From NCBI GenBank assembly GCA_032158295.1, contig CM063252.1, positions 21,224,036-21,288,035 of the forward strand: 64,000 bases of DNA. Direction: 5' to 3'. Every line of letters starts with the position of its first letter. Within the stretch, counting starts at the first letter, position 1. This document shows, piece after piece, positions 11,909 to 25,090 of the stretch. Source of the DNA: Pycnopodia helianthoides. Its lineage: Eukaryota; Echinodermata; Asteroidea; Forcipulatida; Asteriidae. Under the pieces are notes generated by a model. The model searched no databases, was not told where the DNA came from, and was given only the letters and a program-made list of their open reading frames with translations. Both the position numbers and the translations under genes were made by a program.

Positions 11909-14900
11909 CTACTGGCCTTTGGTATGTGTTGGGTCTGAAAAGGACCGGAAGAGCAACAACTCGACGTTTCGATCAGTCACTGTGGTTGTTTTCATTGGAT
12001 CTTTGGCACCTTTTGCCTTTCGCCTGTGTAACACTGCGACGAGAGCGGTAAATATAGACGCCGTCATGAACATGGCGCCAGCAACATAAAAAGAGGCGAC
12101 GTAGTTTCCTGTAACATCATATATTTTACCTGAGAAACAAAATAAATTAATTACATCAAAACATGTGTTTGTCTAGAAATGCCTACAAAATTCATCACAT
12201 ATTTTGGATAACATTAGTTGACAAATTTGTAAATGATTGTTTTTTTACCTGCAATGACCGATCCAGTTCCATTAAAGAGGAAGACTGCAGCAAGAATCAA
12301 CCCAAACATAGCGGGCACCTGTGCTGTCTTGACTACACACTTGCTGTTGACCAAAATCAGTGGAGATCCAATACCAACCATGGCTCCAACAACCCCAGAG
12401 TACCCGACTAAAAACACATAGTTATCTGACAACTGATTCAGAAAGGTAGCAATACCTGCACCTAACATTGCAGTCATCTGTAGGTTGAAGGACCCAATGT
12501 AGTGTCTGTCTACAAACCAACCATGGGTGGCTCTTGTTATCATAGATAAGATTGCAAAGACCGTTAAGAGTAGGGCACTCTTCTCATCAGACAGACCAGC
12601 CTCATTTGCTCTTGCAGGGCAGGTGGGTTACATTGGCAGTAAATGCCATAGCGTACAAACAGGTAATAGATACTGACAATAATACAAGTGGATTTTTCAA
12701 GATAATCATAAAGTTAAATAGTCTTCTGTGTCTGACGGTATTTTTAGGATTTTCTTCGGGGATGATTAGGTCTTTAATGGCAGCAAGTATCACATTGTCT
12801 TGATGTTCCTCTGGAAGTACAAGTTCTCGCTTAGCGTTTGAGGCAACTTGTGGCTCGTTATCATCCCACTCGTCGATCGAAAATTGAGTTCCACGGGAGG
12901 CAGTTTCCGTTGCTTCTCTGTTTTGATTTGTTTCGACTTGGCCATGGCTGATTTGAGAATCATTCGATGATAGATTGCTCGCAGTGCATGTTTGATCAGG
13001 CATATGCGATCCCAACTCAACATCATGTTGTTCATCTAACACATCGGTTTCCATGACAACTGAAGCACCTTCATATTCCCAACCATCCACCTCTCGTGGC
13101 TTTCTAACTTCACTTAGATTGGTCTTGAACGGCCGGAAGAGGGCGCATCCAGCCACAGCGTTCAACTGCAGCGCCCCAACAACCAACATGGATCCTCTCC
13201 ATCCATAGTTACTAATAAGGAGACGAAGTATGGGAGGGAAGATCATCTGAGCAATGCTTGAACCCAGAATAAAGAGTCCATTCGCTAGAGCAAAGCGTTC
13301 CTTAAAGTATTGGGACAGTACTATAACCGCTGGGGGTACCATCAACGCTAATCCCATACCTGCACAGAAAACAAACAAAATGACTGTGAAACTAAGATAT
13401 CAGAGATTGTGACAATGGTTCATATAATATCAGACTGTTTTGGGAATATTCCCTCTTTGTATCAAAACAAACATGACAGAAAACTTATCAACAATACAGC
13501 GGATTGTCCACCGGAAGCCTAAGAAAACTGCTCGCTTAGAGAACAAATTATGAAGAAACAAAATTACATTCAAAGAATGAGGAACGACTGAACATTTTTT
13601 ATTTGATAAATATTTGTGTTTTGAATGAGGCATTGCACGGAGAGGTCTCAATATATATTTGGTATAGTGTAACCACAAACCAAAAATATACACTAAATAT
13701 TTATTTTTATAGAAAAACGAGGGTGACTGACAAAAGTTAGTAAGAATTAACTCGTTAGGCCTGCGCTAAACGTCGCACGTTTGTCGTGTCGAACTCAAAC
13801 AGTTGTAAAATTAGGAATTAAATTCGACAAAAGAGCGACGTTTAGCGCAAACCTTTTATTTAAGTTCGGCACTGCCGTGTAGCACGGCAAGCCCTGCCGT
13901 GCTACACGGTAGCGGCACGACACGGTGACAAACGTCGCGCTCTTGCCGTGTCGAATCGAACTGAAAACATTTGAGTTCGGCTCGGCAAAAGTGCGACGTT
14001 TAGCGCAGGCCTTAGCAGTCTTCACAAAGCCTGCAGTTACCAACTCAAATTGAAAAATTATTTGTTTGTATAATATGACGTCACAAGCTCTAACAGCACC
14101 CTCACCTAGGTCAAAAGATGATTGGCTGAAATTGTGCGTGACGCGTACAAACGCGCGCGTTTCCATTGTTTGACCTCTGCAGAGCAGCGCACCGATAGCA
14201 GCCTATGCCTGGGGTGCGTTTTCGCGGCCGGTGTCATAGGAAAAGCGTCCCGAGATTCTGTCCCCCGTATGGAAATTAACATGGGCTGAAGGAGGATGAT
14301 TCAAAAGAGGGCGCTATTTGAAGAAGCTTTTACACAGTTCGCCGTATTGGGGGGGGGGGGGGACACACAGAATCTCCTGCCACATCGTTACCAATAACTG
14401 TTTCGGTCATTGCCAAGTGATTAGTCAATGGCCAAGTTAAACTGAAACAGTTGTAGGTTACGACCGCGAAAACGCCTGTTTCGTTGCATTGAAATTGTCG
14501 TCCACTGATGGACGAGGGAGTGTGCTGTGAAAGCTCATAACGTTAACTGGTTTCAATGCAACATTTTCTTATTGTACCTGCCATAGCACCACACAAGTAG
14601 AGTTGCCAGACATTTCCTACAAATGATCCAAGTATAGTTGCAAGCCCATTGACTGTGGATCCAACCATTGCAAGTCTCCTTACACCAACATGTGCCGCAA
14701 TCTCACCACTAAACAAACCTGTATCGCAAAACATAATTTAAAATGAAAAATACCAATTTGTGATATATGGAACATCCATAATTACTAATGATACTTAAAT
14801 CTGAAACGAATATTCTATTTGTGAAAACAAAAACTATGATAAACATGACAAATTTTCACTCAGATTAAAGAACATTTCTGGCAGATGCCAACTTAAGGTC

Positions 14901-17809
14901 AGCCCACATAGATTCCCCTTATCAAGTCATAAGACACGTTCTTAATATTGCATAGCCTTTATCATTTGAGCCATCTTGATTTTACCATTCAACTCAATGT
15001 AACCAAACTGCGGCTGGAAGGCAAAATAGTCTGGTTCCTTTTTGTACAATGAATATTAGCATCCATTACGGATACTGGGTACAGGGAACATGACCAAGAT
15101 GGCGACAGCAAGATAAAGGTGTACATGTAGACTGTCTGTGTGCATGAAAAGTTGGCTCAGTTCTGCAGCTGTGGCATTCCCTGGAAGAAAATTACTTGCG
15201 CCTTTTGATCAAGGTAAACGTCCAATTGATGGGAATTGATTCAACCTGACAGCAGCTTGCAAAAACATTATTGTTTGTTTCAGATTACTAAATCAAGTTT
15301 CATAGATTGCTCAATAGTTTTGATTGTTGACCGAACGTGTTTGCTGGAAATCAGTCCATGCACATTGCATCGTATTTTTGGTTGTCAATTAATTGGCACC
15401 CAAACAAGATTTTCCCTATTTGGTCCCAGGGCCCAATTTCATAGAGCTGCTTAAGCACAAGAAGGAGCTAAGCACAACAAAATTATGCTCACCAGAATAA
15501 GGTTACCAGCCAAAATAACATGTCACCTGTACAATTTGTGACTGGTATCCTGCTCATTTCTGCTTAGCAGAAAATTGTTAAGCAATATTTTCTGCTTAAG
15601 CAGCTCTATGAAATTGGGCCCTGAGCACAGACTTGCTGTCCAAAATATGGATAGCAAACAAAGCTTGCTTAGAGAAAAACACTACGGGGCTGTGGAAGAA
15701 GCGCCATCCGACGGTTTTCCGTGTTAATTGTAACAAGGAACTTTTCCTTGCGCACGGGAATTTTTTTCGTGTACATCTTACACCAGTGTTATATTAATAA
15801 TTGTATACAAGACAAAACAGACATGGTTGATTTCCGACTAAACCTTGAATTGATTCAAATCAAAAGCAAATCTAGAATTGATGTACCCTGGCAGCAGACC
15901 GTAAACTGCCAACAGTTGTAAATAAATAGCTTTGTATGATAAAAATATATTTAGCTGTTTACCAACCAAGAGGACATGTGGTATAAATGGAAAAAATAGT
16001 TAATGGCCCATGACGTTTCCACCCGCTGACCCTCTCTTTATTTATGTCCATTTGACTGCTTCTGTTTCACTTGTACACCTGTTTATGTGTAGAATCTTGT
16101 CATTCAGCCTTCGAAAAAGATTCTGCTAGGGTTGAAACGTCAGGCCATTAAATAGTTGTGGATCTCTTTGCGTACTTCGTGTTTATTCTTTTGATGCATT
16201 ATTTAGGTAAGGCTTTCGCTGTATTGGCCTCACAATGTTCAAATCGTGGTAGACCTTGCGACACGTCCGTCCAAGTATGCTATTGGAATAAATTAATTCA
16301 AAGTCTTGGTGTTAATAAACACCGTCGGTGTTGTCACATTGATACTAAAATAACCAACAAAACAAAGTGTTATCTGGTGTATACTAGAATATCAAATGAC
16401 ATTTAAGTCTCCTCTCTATTTTTCTGTAATTTTGTTTTTATTGTAAATGTTTTGAGTGGTGTGTCGTTTGTGGTTTGATGTATATATTTATATGTTTTTA
16501 AATATACTTTTCACACCAAGAAAAGGAAACTCATGTACTTTTAAAGGAACATTAAAGAATTGGTAAGAAAAACACTTGTAAAATATACTTTTTGATCACA
16601 GATTTACATAAAACTTACACAGTCTTATGATGATGATAGTAGAAAACATCCCTTGAAATATTTCTGTCTGAAATGCCATACTTGATGAGAAATGAATAAA
16701 CTAATTTTCCGATTGGAGTTTATCGCTCAGTGAGCGTTTTATTCATTTGTTGAATCTATATGATTTCATGCAAGTTTGTATTCGGTTTTTCATTATTTTC
16801 TCGTGACCCAGATGGCCGATCGATCTCAAACTTCTACAGGTTTGTCAGATTATGTATATGGTGGATTTCATAAAGTGCTTACACTGCCAGCAACTGTTTT
16901 GTTAGCAAAAAACAAATTCTGTAATGTTCCTTTAACATGACTAATAAAATATTGAATTGAAATGAATGTAAGTTGAAGAGGTCACGGCAAGCATGCAGAG
17001 ACTTAGATTGAGCCAGCACGACACACTAGCAGATACTTCAACAATACTACATGAGGTCAGGGGTCGCAGATGTCGTTAAGGCCAGCGGGGGGTAACCATT
17101 TGTTTCTAAAGAAAACATGTGTGATGTCATTCATTATGCCTTTACAAACCATCCAGTAATTTTCCATAATAATAGAGATTTATTTTTTCCCAAACAAACT
17201 ATGAAGGCAGTGGTTGAAAAAGACAAGTAACAAATTTTGTCAAAAGCAGGGTTGATCATACTCCCATAGGCCTAATTAAACATTTCATCAATTTTTATTT
17301 TCAAAAATATTTTTCGACACCAGACACGTTAGGCCTATACCGAACATTTGAAAGCACTGCATCCATGTAAACATAATAGGCCTATATGATTATTTTCATT
17401 CAACCTCGATTGCACGACCTACACGTTCCCTTTTCTTAAATGCTTGTTAGTATTCGTGCAAAATGAGCACGAACACCTGTTTGTTTGTTGAGGTGGGTTT
17501 TTTTTTTGGGGGGGGGTGGTTTTTTTTTTGTAGTTATTGTTTTGCAAGGTTTTTTTAGGGGGTGCAGAAAAGTGAAGCAATAAAAGTGTACTTACTCAGT
17601 GGGCTAGCAACCAATAACGGCATACCGACGAGCCAACTCGACGCAGTCGCAGACAAGTCGAAATATTCTTTCCACTCGATATAGAAAATCCCAAGAGTGG
17701 TGAAGTAACCAAGGGACGCTACATTACACAAACTTGCACCGAGACAAACCAACCACGCCCATCCTCTGTCTACCTTGGTAAAAGGTTTGGCCGAGGCGCC
17801 TTTCTTCAT
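11909..17809 (-). CDS. SLC16-like transporter gene B, frameshifted in exon 3
   Basis: Exons on the minus strand: 17809-17596, 14718-14578, 13359-12249 and 12129-11909. GT/AG junctions and phase 1 match gene A. Exon 1 carries the DRGWAW signature and is nearly identical to exon 1 of gene C (GYFTTLGIFYIEWKEYFDLS). Exon 3 has QYFKERFALANG, a long acidic cytoplasmic loop of about 140 residues between TM6 and TM7, and ITRATHGWF. Exon 3 is 1,111 bp where the phase requires a multiple of three. One extra base in the CCC at about 12617-12620 ends the frame at THLPCKSK, near codon 365 of about 561, removing the C-terminal half. Downstream codons are otherwise intact, so this is either a recent inactivation or an assembly error. 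The last exon reads into a repeat-derived tail before TAG at 11911-11909. Confidence 0.82.
11934..11977. repeat. Repeat-derived segment inside transporter B exon 4
   Basis: TCTGAAAAGGACCG and AACTCGACGTTTCGATCAGT match the arms of the palindrome at 40031-40270, including a 20-bp exact core. In the minus-strand reading frame it encodes part of the C-terminal tail, around TDRNVELLLFRSFSD. Confidence 0.6.
13756..14014. mobile_element. Foldback element with CGTTTAGCGCAGGCC ends
   Basis: The termini TAGGCCTGCGCTAAACGTCG and CGACGTTTAGCGCAGGCCTTA are inverted repeats. Further inverted blocks lie inside, including CCGTGTAGCACGGCAAG paired with GCCGTGCTACACGG. It lies in intron 2 of transporter B and has no coding capacity. 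Confidence 0.75.
15429..15621. mobile_element. GGGCCC hairpin element (intact, empty site)
   Basis: GGGCCCAATTTCATAGAGCT at the left is answered by AGCTCTATGAAATTGGGCCC at the right. The uninterrupted TTCTGCTTAAGCAGCTC near the right end is the empty form of the site that is filled in the copies at 45998 and 55225. Confidence 0.85.
16005..16158. repeat. Short foldback repeat
   Basis: TTAATGGCCCATGACGTTTC pairs with GAAACGTCAGGCCATTAA about 110 bp later. The sequence to its left (15820-15970) is collinear with 40325-40510, so the pair is part of a longer dispersed repeat. Confidence 0.6.
16541..16935. mobile_element. TTAA MITE, subfamily C
   Basis: Flanked by TTAA; termini AAGGAACATTAAAGAATTGG and TTCTGTAATGTTCCTT. 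It is collinear over its full 395 bp with the copy at 55374-55763. Confidence 0.8.
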
Positions 17810-17839
17810 AACTGCTCAAGAACTCAACTCCAAAGTTAC

Positions 17840-17975
17840 AGTGCTTTTGGTATCGATTCTCCTGAAGACGATCAGAGCAATACTGATCAAGACGTTGAGT
17901 CGTTAACCACCGGTTCTTCTCAGAACCAGCACTATAGTCAAAAGATATTATGGTGTCACCGCAAACCTCGCCTGG
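17840..17975. repeat. Decayed copy of the 40.1-kb palindromic repeat
   Basis: GACGATCAGAGCAATACTGATC, ACCGGTTCTTCTCAGAACCA and GGTGTCACCGCAAACCT match one arm of 40031-40270. It lies directly upstream of the transporter B start codon. Confidence 0.65.
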
Positions 17976-18009
17976 GTGAATTTGAACAAGTGTGAACGAA
18001 CTAAAACAC

Positions 18010-19000
18010 ATTTACACACAAAAGGACAACCCATGCTTAATGGTGCTGGTAGGGTATCAATGGTATATTTAATAGTAATATAATATTTATGTTGTTACCG
18101 CAAACGAGTTGCACTGGGATGGACTGACGTACACGTATGCCATTTCCCCTGACCTCATAACCCCCACCCTTAGTCACCTCTTCCTGTTTTCCAACTTGCC
18201 AGGAATATTTTTCGTATTTTCTTGATATTGGCTACTCTCCTGGGGTAGCAAAATTCCAAACCAACCATAAGCGATGGGGTCGTCAGCATACATTAACCTA
18301 TTATGCATTGCGATTTGTTAGCCTTTAAGCAATTTTTTTATTTGCATAAAATTCATGAATAATTCATGTTTGACAACTTATGAATAATTCAACACAAGTT
18401 TCAAGTTTTTAAAATGCCTCGTGGCTTCGCCAATCGCGCGCACATGTTGTCTCCTCTGCCGGTCGCTTCGCGGCTATAAAAAGCTAGCTTTGTCTAAGCC
18501 ACGAAGGTCTTGCCGAAAAATACATAAAATTAGCCTAAATACCGCAATTCTAGAACAATAGTTGGGCTTTCACAATGCAGAACTACGCACAAAATAATGC
18601 ACATACGGCAGAATTTCATAGACCTAAAACAAGTCGTTAGTCTTTCGCGACCAGATGATCTGCCGGAGCACGCCCTCTCGTGTTTTATAGACGCAAGGCA
18701 GCAGGCTAAAATAATAATGCAGACTCGAATTAAAGATACCGTACAGGATTAAGAAGTATCGAGACAGAAACAAATTGAATGGTTTCATTGAGAAAGTTTA
18801 CTGATTATGAAGTTCATACCAGAACCAGAACAAGACCCCCCCCCCCACCGAAAAAAAGAAGAAGAAAAAAAAAAGACAACCCAAAACAAACTTGATGAGC
18901 AAGTCTACTTTTGTGATATGAATGTTTTGACAAGGAACAAATATATATTAGTCTACTTCCTTTTTTATACTCAATTGTTACTTCTATAACATTTTGTGTG
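18010..19000. other. Intergenic, no gene seen
   Basis: Between transporter B and the satellite. There is a C-run and an AAAAAGAAGAAG purine tract at 18837-18873, and a direct TTCATGAATAATTCATG motif near 18350. No coding signal. Confidence 0.4.
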
Positions 19001-22000
19001 ATTCTGACTCTTCACATGGAAAGTCTAGCATTTACTTTGTCCATCTTGTGGAATTATCACACAACTACAGTTGACATAGGTTCTAACTGTTCACAGGAAA
19101 TGTTTTTGAAAGTCTAGCATTTCCTTTGTCCATTTGTGGCTTTATCACACAACTACAGTTGACATTGGTTCTAACTGTTCACAGGAAATGTTTTTGAAAG
19201 TCTAGCATTTTCTTTGTCCATTTGTGGCTTTATCACACAGCTACAGTTGACATTGGTTCAAACTCTTCACAGGGGATGTTAGTGAAAGTCATTTCCTTTG
19301 TCCATTTGTGGCTTTATCACACAGCTACAGTTGACATAGGTTCTAACTCTTCACAGGGGATGTTAGTGAAAGTCATTTCCTTTGTCCATGTGTAGCTTTA
19401 TCACACAACTACAGTTGACATAGGTTCTAACTCTACACAGGGGATGTTAGTGAAAGTCATTTCCTTTGTCCATGTGTAGCTTTATCACACAACTACAGTT
19501 GACATAGGTTCTAACTCTTCACAGGGGATGTTAATGAAAGTCATTTCCTTTGTCCATGTGTAGCTTTATCACACAACTACAGTTGACATAGGTTCTAACT
19601 CTTCACAGGGGATGTTAGTGAAAGTCATTTCCTTTGTCCATGTGTAGCTTTATCACACAACTACAGCTGACATAGGTTCTAACTCTTCACAGGGGATGTT
19701 AGTGAAAGTCATTTCCTTTGTCCATGTGTAGCTTTATCACACAACTACAGTTGACATAGGTTCTAACTCTTCACAGGGGATGTTAGTGAAAGTCATTTCC
19801 TTTGTCCATGTGTAGCTTTATCACACAACTACAGTTGACATAGGTTCTAACTCTTCACAGGGGATGTTAGTGAAAGTCATTTCCTTTGTCCATGTGTAGC
19901 TTTATCACACAACTACAGTTGACATAGGTTCTAACTCTTCACAGGGGATGTTAGTGAAAGTCATTTCCTTTGTCCATGTGTAGCTTTATCACACAACTAC
20001 AGCTGACATAGGTTCTAACTCTTCACAGGGGATGTTAGTGAAAGTCATTTCCTTTGTCCATGTGTAGCTTTATCACACAACTACAGTTGACATAGGTTCT
20101 AACTCTTCACAGGGGATGTTAGTGAAAGTCATTTCCTTTGTCCATATGTGGCTTTATCACACAGCTACATTTGACATTGGTTCTAACTCTTCACAGGGGA
20201 TGTTAGTGAAAGTCTAGCATTTCCTCTGTCCATTTGTGGCTTTATCACACAACTACAGTTGACATAGGTTCTAACTGTTCACAGGAAATGTTTTTGAAAG
20301 TCTAGCATTTCCTTTGTCCATTTGTGGCTTTATCACACAACTACAGTTGACATTGGTTCTAACTGTTCACAGGAAATGTTTTTGAAAGTCTAGCATTTTC
20401 TTTGTCCATTTGTGGCTTTATCACACAGCTACAGTTGACATTGGTTCAAACTCTTCACAGGGGATGTTAGTGAAAGTCATTTCCTTTGTCCATTTGTTGC
20501 TTTATCACACAGCTACAGCTGACATAGGTTCTAACTCTTCACAGGGGATGTTAGTGAAAGTCATTTCCTTTGTCCATGTGTAGCTTTATCACACAACTAC
20601 AGTTGACATAGGTTCTAACTCTTCACAGGGGATGTTAGTGAAAGTCATTTCCTTTGTCCATGTGTAGCTTTATCACACAACTACAGTTGACATAGGTTCT
20701 AACTCTTCACAGGGGATGTTAGTGAAAGTCATTTCCTTTGTCCATGTGTAGCTTTATCACACAACTACAGTTGACATAGGTTCTAACTCTTCACAGGGGA
20801 TGTTAGTGAAAAGCATTTCCTTTGTCCATGTGTAGCTTTATCACACAACTACAGTTGACATAGGTTCTAACTCTTCACAGGGGATGTTAGTGAAAGTCAT
20901 TTCCTTTGTCCATATGTGGCTTTATCACACAGCTACATTTGACATTGGTTCTAACTCTTCACAGGGGATGTTAGTGAAAGTCTAGCATTTCCTGTGTCCA
21001 TTTGTGGCTTTATCACACAACTACAGTTGACATTGGTTCTAACTCTTCACAGGGGATGTTAGTGAAAGTCTAGCATTTCCTTTGTCCATGTGTAGCTTTA
21101 TCACACAACTACAGCTGACATAGGTTCTAACTCTTCACAGGGGATGTTAGTGAAAGTCTAGCATTTCCTTTGTCCATGTGTAGCTTTATCACACAACTAC
21201 AGTTGACATAGGTTCTAACTCTTCACAGGGGATGTTAGTGAAAGTCATTTCCTTTGTCCATATGTAGCTTTATCACACAACTACAGTTGACATAGGTTCT
21301 AACTCTTCACAGGGGATGTTAGTGAAAGTCATTTCCTTTGTCCATGTGTAGCTTTATCACACAACTACAGTTGACATAGGTTCTAACTCTTCACAGGGGA
21401 TGTTAGTGAAAGTCATTTCCTTTGTCCATGTGTAGCTTTATCACACAACTACAGTTGACATAGGTTCTAACTCTTCACAGGGGATGTTAGTGAAAGTCAT
21501 TTCCTTTGTCCATATGTGGCTTTATCACACAGCTACATTTGACATTGGTTCTAACTCTTCACAGGGGATGTTAGTGAAAGTCTAGCATTTCCTCTGTCCA
21601 TTTGTGGCTTTATCACACAACTACAGTTGACATTGGTTCTAACTCTTCACAGGGGATGTTAGTGAAAGTCTAGCATTTCCTTTGTCCATGTGTAACTTTA
21701 TCACACAACTACAGCTGACATAGGTTCTAACTCTTCACAGGGGATGTTAGTGAAAGTCTAGCATTTCCTTTGTCCATGTGTAGCTTTATCACACAACTAC
21801 AGTTGACATAGGTTCTAACTCTTCACAGGGGATGTTAGTGAAAGTCATTTCCTTTGTCCATGTGTAGCTTTATCACACAACTACAGTTGACATTGGTTCT
21901 AACTCTTCACAGGGGATGTAAGTGAAAGTCATTTCCTTTGTCCACGTGTGGCTTTATCACACAGCTACAGTTGACATTGGTTCTAACTGTTCACAGGGGA

Positions 22001-25000
22001 TGTTAGTGAAAGTCTAGCATTTCCTTTGTCCATTTGTGGCTTTATCACACAACTACAGTTGACATTGGTTCTAACTGTTCACAGGAAATGTTTTTGAAAG
22101 TCTAGCATTTTCTTTTTCCATTTGTGGCTTTATCACACAGCTACAGTTGACATTGGTTCAAACTCTTCACAGGGGATGTTAGTGAAAGTCATTTCCTTTG
22201 TCCATTTGTGGCTTTATCACACAGCTACAGTTGACATAGGTTCTAACTCTTCACAGGGGATGTTAGTGAAAGTCATTTCCTTTGTCCATGTGTAGCTTTA
22301 TCACACAACTACAGTTGACATAGGTTCTAACTCTTCACAGGGGATGTTAGTGAAAGTCATTTCCTTTGTCCATGTGTAGCTTTATCACACAACTACAGTT
22401 GACATAGGTTCTAACTCTTCACAGGGGATGTTAGTGAAAGTCATTTCCTTTGTCCATGTGTAGCTTTATCACACAACTACAGTTGACATAGGTTCTAACT
22501 CTTCACAGGGGATGTTAGTGAAAGTCATTTCCTTTGTCCATGTGTAGCTTTATCACACAACTACAGCTGACATAGGTTCTAACTCTTCACAGGGGATGTT
22601 AGTGAAAGTCATTTCCTTTGTCCATGTGTAGCTTTATCACACAACTACAGTTGACATAGGTTCTAACTCTTCACAGGGGATGTTAGTGAAAGTCATTTCC
22701 TTTGTCCATGTAGAGCTTTATCACACAACTACAGTTGACATAGGTTCTAACTCTTCACAGGGGATGTTAGTGAAAGTCATTTCCTTTGTCCATGTGTAGC
22801 TTTATCACACAACTACAGTTGACATAGGTTCTAACTCTTCACAGGGGATGTTAGTGAAAGTCATTTCCTTTGTCCATGTGTAGCTTTATCACACAACTAC
22901 AGCTGACATAGGTTCTAACTCTTCACAGGGGATGTTAGTGAAAGTCATTTCCTTTGTCCATGTGTAGCTTTATCACACAACTACAGTTGACATAGGTTCT
23001 AACTCTTCACAGGGGATGTTAGTGAAAGTCATTTCCTTTGTCCATATGTGGCTTTATCACACAGCTACATTTGACATTGGTTCTAACTCTTCACAGGGGA
23101 TGTTAGTGAAAGTCTAGCATTTCCTCTGTCCATTTGTGGCTTTATCACACAACTACAGTTGACATAGGTTCTAACTGTTCACAGGAAATGTTTTTGAAAG
23201 TCTAGCATTTCCTTTGTCCATTTGTGGCTTTATCACACAACTACAGTTGACATTGGTTCTAACTGTTCACAGGAAATGTTTTTGAAAGTCTAGCATTTTC
23301 TTTGTCCATTTGTGGCTTTATCACACAGCTACAGTTGACATTGGTTCAAACTCTTCACAGGGGATGTTAGTGAAAGTCATTTCCTTTGTCCATTTGTTGC
23401 TTTATCACACAGCTACAGCTGACATAGGTTCTAACTCTTCACAGGGGATGTTAGTGAAAGTCATTTCCTTTGTCCATGTGTAGCTTTATCACACAACTAC
23501 AGTTGACATAGGTTCTAACTCTTCACAGGGGATGTTAGTGAAAGTCATTTCCTTTGTCCATGTGTAGCTTTATCACACAACTACAGTTGACATAGGTTCT
23601 AACTCTTCACAGGGGATGTTAGTGAAAGTCATTTCCTTTGTCCATGTGTAGCTTTATCACACAACTACAGTTGACATAGGTTCTAACTCTTCACAGGGGA
23701 TGTTAGTGAAAGTCATTTCCTTTGTCCATGTGTAGCTTTATCACACAACTACAGTTGACATAGGTTCTAACTCTTCACAGGGGATGTTAGTGAAAGTCAT
23801 TTCCTTTGTCCATATGTGGCTTTATCACACAGCTACATTTGACATTGGTTCTAACTCTTCACAGGGGATGTTAGTGAAAGTCTAGCATTTCCTGTGTCCA
23901 TTTGTGGCTTTATCACACAACTACAGTTGACATTGGTTCTAACTCTTCACAGGGGATGTTAGTGAAAGTCTAGCATTTCCTTTGTCCATGTGTAGCTTTA
24001 TCACACAACTACAGCTGACATAGGTTCTAACTCTTCACAGGGGATGTTAGTGAAAGTCTAGCATTTCCTTTGTCCATGTGTAGCTTTATCACACAACTAC
24101 AGTTGACATAGGTTCTAACTCTTCACAGGGGATGTTAGTGAAAGTCATTTCCTTTGTCCATGTGTAGCTTTATCACACAACTACAGTTGACATAGGTTCT
24201 AACTCTTCACAGGGGATGTTAGTGAAAGTCATTTCCTTTGTCCATGTGTAGCTTTATCACACAACTACAGTTGACATAGGTTCTAACTCTTCACAGGGGA
24301 TGTTAGTGAAAGTCATTTCCTTTGTCCATGTGTAGCTTTATCACACAACTACAGTTGACATAGGTTCTAACTCTTCACAGGGGATGTTAGTGAAAGTCAT
24401 TTCCTTTGTCCATATGTGGCTTTATCACACAGCTACATTTGACATTGGTTCTAACTCTTCACAGGGGATGTTAGTGAAAGTCTAGCATTTCCTCTGTCCA
24501 TTTGTGGCTTTATCACACAACTACAGTTGACATTGGTTCTAACTCTTCACAGGGGATGTTAGTGAAAGTCTAGCATTTCCTTTGTCCATGTGTAGCTTTA
24601 TCACACAACTACAGCTGACATAGGTTCTAACTCTTCACAGGGGATGTTAGTGAAAGTCTAGCATTTCCTTTGTCCATGTGTAGCTTTATCACACAACTAC
24701 AGTTGACATAGGTTCTAACTCTTCACAGGGGATGTTAGTGAAAGTCATTTCCTTTGTCCATGTGTAGCTTTATCACACAACTACAGTTGACATTGGTTCT
24801 AACTCTTCACAGGGGATGTAAGTGAAAGTCATTTCCTTTGTCCACGTGTAGCTTTATCACACAGCTACAGTTGACATTGGTTCTAACTGTTCACAGGGGA
24901 TGTTAGTGAAAGTCTAGCATTTTCTTTGTCCATTTGTGGCTTTATCACACAGATACAGTTGACATTGGTTCTAACTCTTCACAGGGGATGTTAGTGAAAG

Positions 25001-25090
25001 TCATTTCCTTTGTCCATTTGTGGCTTTATCACACAGCTACGGCTGACATAGGTTCCAATTCCTCACAGGGGATGTTACTGAAAGACTTTC
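19001..25090 (-). repeat. 6-kb satellite of 84/88-bp monomers derived from the transporter C tail
   Basis: About 71 head-to-tail monomers. The common unit is 84 bp; units carrying TCTAGCATT instead of TCATT are 88 bp. Read on the minus strand, each monomer spells codons like NIPCEELEPMS-x-V-x-V followed by TGA, then about 30 bases of 3'UTR-like sequence. This is the same order as the last codons of transporter C, which occupy the final unit (25029-25090). All units share one orientation. Diagnostic variants recur at 600 bp (7 monomers) and at 2,900 bp (34 monomers). The reading frame is closed in every unit, so the array would be 3'UTR or downstream DNA of gene C, not protein. Confidence 0.93.

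Noticed and set aside
19001..25090. CRISPR-like array
   Set aside because: Monomers are contiguous with no unique spacers, the DNA is eukaryotic, and the unit is homologous to a coding tail.
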